A stretch of DNA of 64,000 nucleotides from Ascochyta rabiei (lineage: Eukaryota > Ascomycota > Dothideomycetes > Pleosporales > Didymellaceae), in NCBI RefSeq assembly GCF_004011695.2, contig NC_082418.1, positions 992,001 through 1,056,000 on the forward strand, given 5' to 3'. A program made the position numbers and the translations under genes. Of the stretch, positions 1-8,553 are shown one piece after another. Under the pieces are notes generated by a model. The model did no database searches and had not been told where the DNA came from. It worked only from the letters and a program-made list of their open reading frames with translations. How positions within the stretch are numbered: the stretch's first letter is position 1; the number at the start of each line of letters is the position of its first letter.

Positions 1-602
1 GTTGCCTTAATGTGCTCTCCCATGAACGAATCTCTAGTATTCCTTCGCGTGACATGGGCAAGACCATGCATAACAGCCAACCAATCTTTTTCCATTGGCT
101 CGAAACCACAGTAACCCTCTTGTGGCCGAATTGGCGGCGTTCATGGTAGAGCATTGCATGATCAGTAAGCCTCACGGTCCCTTTCCTTCCGCGCACGAGA
201 AGGCTGCAAGCTTCCAAACACCCCTCTTGGCAAATCCATTGTCACCTATATGAAGCGTTCCCGGGTGGTAGGGACCTGCAGCGATACTTTGTCGGGAGCG
301 CGGAGACAGGAATTGTGTAATGATTGTCAGCCCAGCTTTCGAGTAGCATATAGAGCAATATGGCCAAATTGCAGCTTAAGCTATAGTATGCACCCAGGAT
401 CGACAGCGATTCAGAGTTGATGCAATTCGACAACGCACGATGTGAAGCGTGATCAAAGAGGCAGGCACGAGATGGTGTTGCTCGCTCGCTCGGCGCTCGT
501 CATCCCGAAGCGAAGCTCGAGCTTGAGCACCGCCATCTCCAGCTCCCCTCCCCTCAGTCTCTATCACCCAATCGAAGCGCTCCAGCTTCTCCGCCTTCAA
601 GC
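1..602. other. Intergenic, no gene seen
   Basis: I see no supportable gene here. The stretch holds the 5' flank of the peptidase that starts at 603, with a pyrimidine-rich leader just before its ATG. A gene ending left of the window cannot be excluded. Confidence 0.5.
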
Positions 603-1823
603 ATGCTCTTCCAGAAGCTCTCACTGCTCTTCTTGGCCCTGGGGAGCTATGCAGCCACACTCCAGACAGCTTCCTCGGAGGTCACCACGCTCGACTCTTC
701 CACGTCCAAAGAGCTGCTCGCCCTGCACAAGAAGCTGGTCAAGATCGAGTCAATCAGCGATAACGAGCTCGAAGTAGGAACATGGCTGGCATCGTATCTC
801 GAAGACAACGGCTTCACGGTGGAAAAGCAAGAAGTTGCAAAAGACCGCTACAACCTCCTCGCCTACGGCAGCAAGCGCGACACCACCATCCTCCTGTCCT
901 CGCACATCGATACCGTTCCCCCATACTGGCCGTACTACTACAACAAGACTACCGATGTCATTGGTGGTCGTGGTAGTGTCGATGCGAAAGCCAGTGTTGC
1001 AGCGCAAATACTGGCAGTTAAAGGGCTTGATGAGGACGGCGAAGCCAGGATCTTGCGCGACGACATCTCGTTGCTCTTTGTTGTAGGCGAGGAAACTGGT
1101 GGTGAAGGCATGAAGGCTTTCAGCTCGTGGAAGAATCGTCCTCGGTATGACATCGTCATCTTCGGTGAACCAACCGAGGGCAAGCTGGTCTGCGGTCACA
1201 AGGGCATACTAGGCTTTACGATCCATGCAACGGGCAAGGCAGCGCACTCGGGCTATCCATGGCTTGGTGTGAGTGCTAACGACATCTTGGCCGAGGCTTT
1301 GAGCGCGTTGCTTGAGCTGAGACAGCATTTACCCTGGAGTGAGAAGTACGGCAACACCACCATGAACTTTGGTCGCATCGAGGGCGGCGTGGCAGCCAAT
1401 GTCGTCGCGGAGACAGCGAGCGCAAAGATTGCGACACGTCTTGCGGCTGGAACGCCGGAGATTGTATCAGGCCTCATCATCAATGCTGTGAAAGATGTGA
1501 AAGCCAGCGCCCAGAAACAAGGCGGTGATCTGAGCTTCGACTGGAGTGGCAACGGTTACGGTCCGGTTGACATCGACTGCGACATTGACGGGTTCGAGAA
1601 GCTGACCGTGAACTACGGGACTGACGTGCCTAACCTTGAAGGCGACCACAGGCGGTACCTATACGGTCCGGGCAACATCTTTGTCGCACACTCAGATCAC
1701 GAGGCGTTGAAGAGAAAGGAGCTTGAGCAGGCAGTCCTCGACTACAGGAGGCTCATCATCCAGGCCTCGAAGATGGAGCCCAAGCAGAGTTCGGACATTG
1801 ACAACGAGCAAGTCGAGTTGTAG
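603..1823 (+). CDS. Secreted M20-family metallopeptidase (carboxypeptidase-like)
   Basis: Single-exon gene, 406 residues, ending in TAG. The first ATG gives a hydrophobic N-terminus of about 18 residues (MLFQKLSLLFLALGSYA) that reads as a signal peptide, so the enzyme is probably secreted or vacuolar. M20 di-zinc landmarks are in order: the SSHIDTVPP motif with His101, the bridging Asp127 in GRGSVDAK, the Glu163-Glu164 pair in GEETGG (general base plus ligand), the FGEPTEG segment, and the last ligand His363 in VAHSDHE. Between them lies the usual dimerisation lid domain. The family hydrolyses peptide or acyl-amino-acid amide bonds; secreted fungal members are annotated as probable carboxypeptidases. 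The exact substrate cannot be read from sequence. The length is normal for the family and no intron is needed. Confidence 0.9.
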   Translation: MLFQKLSLLFLALGSYAATLQTASSEVTTLDSSTSKELLALHKKLVKIESISDNELEVGTWLASYLEDNGFTVEKQEVAKDRYNLLAYGSKRDTTILLSSHIDTVPPYWPYYYNKTTDVIGGRGSVDAKASVAAQILAVKGLDEDGEARILRDDISLLFVVGEETGGEGMKAFSSWKNRPRYDIVIFGEPTEGKLVCGHKGILGFTIHATGKAAHSGYPWLGVSANDILAEALSALLELRQHLPWSEKYGNTTMNFGRIEGGVAANVVAETASAKIATRLAAGTPEIVSGLIINAVKDVKASAQKQGGDLSFDWSGNGYGPVDIDCDIDGFEKLTVNYGTDVPNLEGDHRRYLYGPGNIFVAHSDHEALKRKELEQAVLDYRRLIIQASKMEPKQSSDIDNEQVEL

Positions 1824-2216
1824 ATACGCATTTGGTCTATATGTATATACCCTTGGAGGGCACGTAGAGGAATCGATCTTGACCACAGGCCTTTCCATCA
1901 CTACTTTTGCCAGCCGTGTTCAACTTGAGCATGGGTGAAGAAAGCTACTAGAAGGAGTTTTGAACGCAAACCACGGCTGTGCCTAACATTGGTACATCAT
2001 GGGCCACTATGAGGATCCACCAGCCAGCCCCACTTCCCCACCCCGCTACCACCTGTCCGAGACCTGCACAACGACATCGCACTGCCTTACATACTCCTGT
2101 CTGTGATCATTGCGCAGGTTATAAGGTGTAAATAAGCTGGAGTTCTCATCAATAACAACAACAACTTCGGTTTTGTAGTGTACGTTCTTCCCTGATCAAA
2201 TTAATCCGATCAACCA
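1824..2216. other. Intergenic, no gene seen
   Basis: 3' flank of the M20 peptidase. I see only a short CA/AAC-rich patch near 2150 and no coding signal. Confidence 0.5.
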
Positions 2217-2230
2217 CTAATCCCTAACAG

Positions 2231-2304
2231 GTAGCGGTTATCACTCCGGATTCTGATCACCTCAGTATCTTCCGGCAACCCCGGTTCGATTCCGGGCAAG
2301 ACCT
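2231..2304 (+). pseudogene. tRNA-Gln (CUG)-like relic, 5' end lost
   Basis: The 3' part reads as a tRNA-Gln. The A-box/D-loop is intact; the anticodon stem CCGGA/TCCGG encloses TT-CTG-A, a 13-nt intron (TCACCTCAGTATC) and T. The T-arm is CCCGG-TTCGATT-CCGGG, followed by acceptor strand CAAGACC, discriminator T and a T-run terminator at 2308-2315. The 5' acceptor strand should be GGTCTTG, but the matching position (2220-2226) reads ATCCCTA and pairs at only two of seven positions. The 5' half of the D-stem is also wrong. The gene therefore looks truncated at about 2230. Internal pol III promoter boxes persist, so it could still be transcribed. Confidence 0.7.
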
Positions 2305-2307
2305 CTC

Positions 2308-2315
2308 TTTTTTTT
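2308..2315 (+). terminator. Pol III T-run after tRNA-Gln relic
   Basis: A run of eight T lies four bases after the discriminator base of the tRNA-Gln relic, the usual position of an RNA polymerase III terminator. Confidence 0.6.
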
Positions 2316-2527
2316 AACGCGTCGAGAGGCATCTTTTCGTGCGCGTGTTGTTTTTGCGCTTGCGTGGGCAGAAGAAGTGGGGGCGTTAGCGAGGACAGCC
2401 GATCTTGCTTGTTTGGTTTGCTTGCAGGTGCAGATAAGAGTCATGCGATTCATGCTCCGTGTTGGTTGGATGGATAGAATGTCTTCATTATTTGGCGTTT
2501 TAGGTCGTCTCTGTAGTGCTTTGTCTG

Positions 2528-2530
<3 letters not shown>

Positions 2531-2565
<35 letters not shown>
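2531..2565. repeat. (CT)n microsatellite
   Basis: Nearly pure CT dinucleotide run in the spacer between the tRNA relic and the 3' end of the amino-acid permease. No gene is visible in the rest of the spacer (2316-2755). Confidence 0.9.
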
Positions 2566-2568
<3 letters not shown>

Positions 2569-2755
2569 TATCCACACTTTCTGCAGCAGTCTAATAATAG
2601 CGTACAACATAAAAACGTGCAAAGGCTGCGCAATGCTGTTAAGTTGGCATGCCGCCTGGTATCAACTCCAACCTCAGCTAAATGGAATGCGATGCGTGAA
2701 CGCTGCAAGTGACGAAATAGACATGAAAACACCAAAGCGCTTGACACGAACGGTT

Positions 2756-4594
2756 TCAGCAAAGGAACTTGTAGGTTTTCTTCCACTTGGGCCACTTCTT
2801 CCGCTCTTCGCGCTCCTCTTCGATCAGCGCGTCGATGTTCAGCTCGCGGATGCCCGTGTGCAGGTCCATGTTGTGGGACCGCACTACCAAGGTGCGGTAG
2901 TAGAATTTGTAGGGGATGTAGAACGCGATAGTGACGGGTAGCGCGAGGTAGATGCTGAAGAAGCGCTGCAGACGGTCTGCCGTAGATAAATACTTGTAAT
3001 CGAGCGGTACCACGGCGACCCAGAACTGCGCAATGAGGACGAGACAGTTGAAGAGGAGGCCAACGTAGGATCCAATCAGGCCGGGTTGTGAGCGAAAGGC
3101 AAGTTCGGACAGGCTGTGCCCCTGTACGTGCCAGCCCTTGCGGAAGCGGATGTGTGCGAGACAGATGGACAGCCATGTGAAGACGGCGGAAAGCGCAGAA
3201 AGGGCAAGCAGCCAGTTGAAGACATTATCCCGGAGATCGTCGTTGGCGCCAGCGAGGAAGGCGAGAAGACCGATGGCCAGAGCGAAGGCAATCGATACGA
3301 GAGGGCGGCCCTGACGATCGATGTAGGCAAATATCCTCGGAGCCTGATGTTGCTCTGCCAGAGCGGCGAGTGTGCGAGAAGAGCCGTAGATGGACGAGTT
3401 ACCAACAGAGAGTACGGCGATCATGATGACTGCGTTGAAGACGGAGGGGAGCCCTTCGATGCCTGCGTTCTGAATGGCGATTACGAAAGGAGAAGCCACG
3501 GCATTCGCGCCGTTGTAGTTTTGTAGGAGACGCTTTTCGTTGTACGGGACCAAAAGGCCAACGATTGTTAGGGAGACAATGTAGAACAAGGTGATCCTCC
3601 AGAAGACCTGCTTGACGGCCGTGGGCAGTGACTTGCGAGGATTGGCGGTTTCTGCAGCGGCGAGACCCACGAGCTCCGTGCCAGAGAAGGCAAAGGCAGC
3701 GTTGACGAAGACGCTGCAAAGACCCTTGAACCCATTGTTGAAGGGGCCTGGGTTTCTCCAATACGTGCCGCCGATGTAGCCACCATCAGGTCCGCCACCG
3801 ATGTTGATGATGATGCCCAGAATGATGAATCCTATTACGGCAGTGATCTTGATGATGGCGAAAACGAATTCGGCCTCGCCGTAGCCCTTGACACCAAACA
3901 GGTTGATGACGACGATGAGGACCAGGAAGACGGCCACGTAGGCGTTGTTGTTGATGGTGCCGGCATGGTCTTTGGTCCAGTACTCGATGGTGAATGTAGC
4001 GGCGACGATTTCCAGAGGCAGGACGACGAGCCATTGCAGAGCATAGTTCCACCCCATGGCGAAACCCCAGGCCGGGTCGATGAAGCGAGTCGAGTAGGCC
4101 GAGAAGGAACCAGCAACGGGAAACAAGACTGCCATCTCACCCAAGGCGTGAACGGTGCAGTACAGCATGATACCGACCAGGCAGTACGCTATTACTAGCG
4201 CAGCTGGCCCACCGTTGGCTAGTGCTTGGCCGGAACCAACGAAGAGGCCAGTGCCTGACAGAAGGTTAGCAACGGATCGTGACTCGCGCAACAGAAGAAC
4301 GAACACACCTATGGAGCCTCCGATTGCAATCATCTGCAAATGACGACCTTTGAGTCTCCGCGCCAGTGGTGAGCTTGCCGTGTTGGCTGCTGCTTGCTCG
4401 ACGTCGTATACGGTACCGTCGGCACCCAAACTACCCTTGGGGGTCATGTGAGAATTTGGATCACGCTTGAAACTGTCCAGCACCCTCATGGCTATACCGT
4501 CTCGATGCACCGAGCTCTCACCATAACAGTCCGAGTTTTGCGATGCCCTTCCGAAGCTCTTTTCTGTGCCGTACATGTCGTCGTCGACAACCAT
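2756..4594 (-). CDS. Amino-acid permease (YAT family, Gap1-like)
   Basis: Two exons: 4594-4309 and 4254-2756, giving 594 residues. The intron (4308-4255, 54 nt) has GT/AG ends and a GCTAAC branch point. Removing it restores the family signature IGGSIGTGLFVGSG in TM1; without splicing, 18 foreign residues split it. Typical YAT features follow: GEMAVLFPVAGSFSAYSTRF, about twelve hydrophobic segments, and the C-terminal motif near WPKWKKTYKF. The first 95 residues form a hydrophilic cytosolic tail, as in Gap1, Agp and Dip5 proteins. The ATG at 4594 was chosen because the open frame further upstream (to 5023) is Pro/Arg/Ser-rich and unlike a permease. The role is proton-coupled uptake of amino acids at the plasma membrane; specificity cannot be assigned by eye. 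Confidence 0.92.
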   Translation of the reverse strand: MVVDDDMYGTEKSFGRASQNSDCYGESSVHRDGIAMRVLDSFKRDPNSHMTPKGSLGADGTVYDVEQAAANTASSPLARRLKGRHLQMIAIGGSIGVFVLLLRESRSVANLLSGTGLFVGSGQALANGGPAALVIAYCLVGIMLYCTVHALGEMAVLFPVAGSFSAYSTRFIDPAWGFAMGWNYALQWLVVLPLEIVAATFTIEYWTKDHAGTINNNAYVAVFLVLIVVINLFGVKGYGEAEFVFAIIKITAVIGFIILGIIINIGGGPDGGYIGGTYWRNPGPFNNGFKGLCSVFVNAAFAFSGTELVGLAAAETANPRKSLPTAVKQVFWRITLFYIVSLTIVGLLVPYNEKRLLQNYNGANAVASPFVIAIQNAGIEGLPSVFNAVIMIAVLSVGNSSIYGSSRTLAALAEQHQAPRIFAYIDRQGRPLVSIAFALAIGLLAFLAGANDDLRDNVFNWLLALSALSAVFTWLSICLAHIRFRKGWHVQGHSLSELAFRSQPGLIGSYVGLLFNCLVLIAQFWVAVVPLDYKYLSTADRLQRFFSIYLALPVTIAFYIPYKFYYRTLVVRSHNMDLHTGIRELNIDALIEEEREERKKWPKWKKTYKFLC

Positions 4595-5323
4595 TTTCGA
4601 TGACAACGACAGCGAAGGGACCGGATGCGTAGGCCAAAGAGAACAGCAGCGGGCGCTGCGAGCTCGGGGGGTGTCGCGGCAGTGCAGCCTTGGGGCGTGG
4701 CTGCTCGTTCTCGTGGAAAGGGCGCTGGGAGATAAAGACGTCTGTCGTGCTTGTGCGTAGTCGGCAGGGGCCAGGCTTATTTTCACACAGTTGACCAGGG
4801 TGAATCGACCAGGGTGAATCGACCAGGGTCTGGAGAGACGGTACGTGAGGATTAGGCGCCGGGGGTGGGAGGATATTGGGGTTAGAGCGGCGCAGCTTCT
4901 ATCGCGGCGCGGGCTGCGTCTATCTATCACTGGCCTGAGATGCGGTTCCGCCGTGGAGACGTGCTCTCGAAGATGGAAGAGGGAGTGGAGGAAGTGCGTG
5001 ACTGGGTGCGGCCCACCGCCCACGAGGGTGCTGATCCCCCCAGCAGGTGATGATCAAGGCCGCCCTGTGGTGCCTGGGAATGGCAAGGTTGATTCAATTG
5101 ATTGCGACAGTTTGGTCCCATGTCTTGGAGGCTTGGAGGCTTGGAGTCCAAGCACACCAGTAGGCACCCGCTGCTCATTACACCGTCTTGCGGAGAGCGC
5201 CGACATCGATACGATCCATGGAACGTCCACCTGTCACCCTTCAGCGTTCCAAGGTGCCACAGCCACTTTCATCTGGCGGCCGCCACTGTTGTCATGCCTC
5301 GGCGACGTCTGGGTGGCGCTTGA
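4595..5323. other. Permease 5' flank, no gene seen
   Basis: This is the likely promoter and leader of the permease. It contains three tandem copies of a 14-bp unit (GACCAGGGTGAATC) at about 4793-4829, in the probable 5' UTR or promoter. I found no convincing coding sequence on either strand. Confidence 0.5.
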
Positions 5324-5450
5324 CGGTCTACGATCTACGGTCTACAGTCTACCGTCTACCGTCTACCGTCTACCGTCTACCGTCTACAGTCTACAGTCTA
5401 CCGTCTACCGTCTACCGTCCACCATCCACCGTCCACCGTCCACCTTCCAC
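5324..5450. repeat. 7-bp minisatellite (CTACCGT variants)
   Basis: About 17 head-to-tail copies of a 7-bp unit alternating between GTCTACC and GTCTACA, degenerating to GTCCACC at the right end. Since 7 is not a multiple of three, all frames are read in turn, which produces spurious repetitive open frames. Confidence 0.9.
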
Positions 5451-7200
5451 AACTCTCCAAGACGCCAGCCCGTGCCCGACTTCGTTATCAACCGAGCGAC
5501 AGATCTGGCATGTGCTCGCAGGACCCACGTTTCCTCATTTCCTACTTGGTGCCTATCTCGTCTTGATAACAGCACGAATAAAACAGATACGCTGCTTGCC
5601 CGGCCTTGCGTCCGTGTCTTCGATGCTCGACGCTTGTGCCCGTGCTCGAGTGCTGAGGTGACATGTTGCGTGTTGCGTGTTGACAACCATTGGCGGAGAA
5701 GCGCCGGCAGGCTCCTAATACGGATCCCAACATTGCCAGACACACCCTACACGGGCCATCTCAGCAGGTAGCGTCTGCAGAGTGCAAACCCCGCATCATG
5801 GTTCGCCGTCCAACGGCTGCGGTCAGCCCACACCGCTGCAATCCCTCCAATCCGTCGACACGAGGAACGCGTGAACAAGGCGTCAACGTGGATAGCCAGC
5901 CGAGATGGAGCTCACCAGCCGAAATCACGCACGTTCATCAACCTATTGCCAACGCTGCGGCTGTTCAGGAACACCCCTTTTCAGCCTGTCGTATGCAGGT
6001 ACAGCTCTCACACTACTCGTTCCACTCTTCTTTTGCACACCACCCTGATGATGCCAATACTGCGAACCACGAGTACGGAGTGTAGGAGCAACATTTTCTC
6101 GCCGCGATCCGACCTCCTCAAGTCCTCCACATCCCGAGCTGGAGCCGGTTCGAGAACTGTGCAACGCTCTGCGCCTTCCATTGCATCAGCACCGCCCAAA
6201 TGCGTTTCCAGCTGCATTGTGCGACGGCCTAGCCGGGCCAGGTACGTCCATTTATGCGGTTGGTGTTCATCTCTTGGATTTGTGTCCGCTCGTCAACACG
6301 ATCAAAGTTCTGGTCCCTGAGGAAGTTCTGTCCCAAGTAGATGCGCGGGTTGAATGCAGGCCCAAGGCGCAGGATCATGCCTTGGGCTCGTGCCTTCCTC
6401 TCCCGGCTAAGTGGATGCATGCCATACACCCTCAGCCCTGCCAGTCGAAGCGAGCAGGCCTGATGCCTTTTGCGTCCTGGGAGGCGTTGAGGCATTTCTC
6501 GTGCGGTTCGCAGCCCAGACGATGGAATTGGCGAGACCCTGGCATGTCGCTGGAAGCTGCAAATTGATTGCTTGATGTATCTATCCAACGCCGTATGGGA
6601 GCGGAGAACAAACCCGGCTCTGGTGCATAAGACGGTCCGAAGCATGCATGTACAGTACAAGCAGCACTTTGCTTCTTGCCAGTTCCATGGCACAGACATG
6701 CACGTCTCCATCCATCCGTCCGGCGCCGCCGTCGCGTTGCAATTCTCGCTGTTCGAAATCCCCTTTGACCAACACATCCCAACCTCGCCCTCGACCCAAC
6801 TACGCCTCCTTGCACCCACCCCTTCCCCTATCCAAGACACGTCGAATCCATGTCTCACCGTCCCCCAATAACGCGAAAACACACACCCTTCGCACCCGGT
6901 CCCCACGCCGGGCGCCCGTAACAGGCCATCTTACATGTACGTAGCGCGCCGCGACCCAGACCTCCGGCACCGCACGTGCGCACCGCATGGCACCATGCTA
7001 CTGTAACGACTGGCCAAACCGAATCTACACCTATGTACTTCTCCTCCTCCTCCCACCCTCCCCCTTTGCGCGAGGTGTTGTGAGATGCCGTGACTTCCGT
7101 CCTTGCTGGTCCCGTCAACCCGGGTATCGTCTGCGCGAGAACCCGCAGGTGGTGTCGATGGCTGGCGCGCGTGCTGTGTCGTGCAGTGTCGTGCAATGTC
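5451..7200. other. Gene-poor spacer
   Basis: No supportable gene. Open frames of 100-225 codons exist on both strands, for example 6229-6906 on the minus strand. They have the Cys/Arg/Trp-rich composition of antisense or random GC-rich DNA, no recognisable motif, and no clear splice partners. A non-coding transcript cannot be excluded. Confidence 0.4.
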
Positions 7201-7219
7201 GCACGGCGCTTGGTAGCAG

Positions 7220-7220
<1 letters not shown>

Positions 7221-7252
<32 letters not shown>
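7221..7252. repeat. (GTC)n microsatellite
   Basis: Trinucleotide GTC run of about ten units in the gene-poor interval upstream of the (TAC)n and (CATA)n tracts. Confidence 0.9.
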
Positions 7253-7253
<1 letters not shown>

Positions 7254-7407
7254 TGTCCTCGCTGTCCTCATCCCGTCCTGTGCCGCAGTGATACGTGGGG
7301 TACCTCGATAGAATCGCCAGACGTCCAGTCCATTAAACCGCCTAGCTAGTTGGCGATTGCATAGCGAAGCTTGTTCTTGTGTCTGTCTCTCGTGATGGCG
7401 TTGTGGA

Positions 7408-7443
<36 letters not shown>

Positions 7444-7505
7444 CACTACTACTTTCACCACCACTGCTGCAGCAGCTGCTGCTGCTGCTGCTATTGCTAT
7501 TGCTA
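7408..7505. repeat. (TAC)n followed by (GCT)n microsatellites
   Basis: A (TAC)n run of about 15 units, slightly interrupted at its right end, is followed within 20 bp by a (GCT)n run. Both lie in sequence with no supportable gene. Confidence 0.9.
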
Positions 7506-7644
7506 GTGGCTCCGTTGTTACTGTACTTTACATTTGCGTATGGATATCCACATCCACATCCACATGAACATGAACATGTAGATCCAGCGTCGTAAGAAGC
7601 GTCAGGAACCCACATTGCTTGCACCGTCCACACAGAAAGCCATG

Positions 7645-7734
7645 CATACATACATACATACATACATACATACATACATACATACATACATACATACATA
7701 CATACATACATACATACATACATACATACATACA
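7645..7734. repeat. (CATA)n tetranucleotide microsatellite
   Basis: More than twenty perfect units of a tetranucleotide repeat, decaying on the right into CATG/CACG units (about 7735-7765). Open frames through it are artefacts of the repeat. Confidence 0.95.
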
Positions 7735-7917
7735 CGCACGCATGCATGCATGCATGCACGCACGGACACGAACGAATACAGCATAGAGATGACAGTAAAA
7801 CGCGAGCGAGCTAGCGAGCTAGCTGGCTGCTGTCCTGTGCGAAAGAATCCGGCATTGAGATTCTCGACTGGGAGAGTTTGGGATTGATTGTGCTCTTTTT
7901 TGAATTCGATAATAGCG

Positions 7918-8085
7918 ACGGCATAGCAAGGCATAGCAAGGCATGGCAAAGCATGGCAAAGCAAAGCAAAGCATAGCAAAGCATAGCAAAGCAAAGCAAA
8001 GCAAAGCAAAGCAAAGCAAAGCAAAGCAAAGCAAAGCATAGCAAAGCATAGCAAAGCAAAGCATAGCAAAGCAAAGCAACAGCGA
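7918..8085. repeat. Pentanucleotide array (GCAAA/GCATA)
   Basis: About 33 tandem pentamers alternating between GCAAA and GCATA, with GCATG and GCAAG variants on the left flank. The same 5-bp period and the word GCATAGCA recur at 19.65-19.72 kb and in a kinase intron near 10.9 kb. Confidence 0.95.
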
Positions 8086-8220
8086 TGCAACGGCAGCGGC
8101 GAAGTAACGGCAAAGCAACACAAGATAACACAAGATAACAATAGTAATAAAGAGAGGTATCTAGTCGCAATATCGCAAGGGGGTGAGCAAGCAAACAAAG
8201 TCTATAAGACGCGCCAACGG

Positions 8221-8450
8221 GACGAGGAAGGGGAAGGGGAAGGGGTAGGGTAGGGTAGGGTAGAGTAGAGTACAAGATGGGATGAGGTAGGGAAGATGAG
8301 AGGGATAGGGAGGGAAGGGAAGGAGAGGGAAGGAAAAGGAAAAGGGATCATGTAGGTACAGGTGATGGGTGGGTGGGTGGATGATTGGTGGACCCTGGGC
8401 AGAAGGTGGAGAAGGAGAAGGGAAGGTAGAGAAGGGGAGGATGAAGAAGA
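8221..8450. repeat. Purine-rich (G/A) tract
   Basis: Roughly 230 bp of almost uninterrupted G and A on the plus strand, including (AGGGT)n and (GGGAAG)n sub-repeats. It lies 100 bp past the 3' end of the kinase gene. Such strand asymmetry can favour triplex or G-rich secondary structure; that is inference. Confidence 0.8.
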
Positions 8451-8553
8451 GGGATAAGCCAATGAAGTGCAAACAGGATCGAATGCCATCGCTGCTTTTC
8501 CATCCAATCAAGCCAATCAAGCCAAGTCAAGCCAAAGTTCGACTCGACTCGAC

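Noticed and set aside
2217..2304. Intact functional tRNA-Gln
   Set aside because: The acceptor and D-stem 5' strands do not pair, so I call it a relic although the 3' 74 bases are tRNA-like.
4595..5023. N-terminal extension of the amino-acid permease to 5023
   Set aside because: The added 143 residues are Pro/Arg/Ser/His-rich and unlike permease tails. The ATG at 4594 gives a normal acidic cytosolic tail.
6229..6906. Minus-strand open frame of 225 codons
   Set aside because: No motif, odd Cys/Arg/Trp composition, no splice signals that extend it, and no paired feature.
7602..8275. Minus-strand frames of up to 198 codons with CYVCM and CFALL repeats
   Set aside because: They are translations of the (CATA)n and pentamer arrays, with no domain or splice support.
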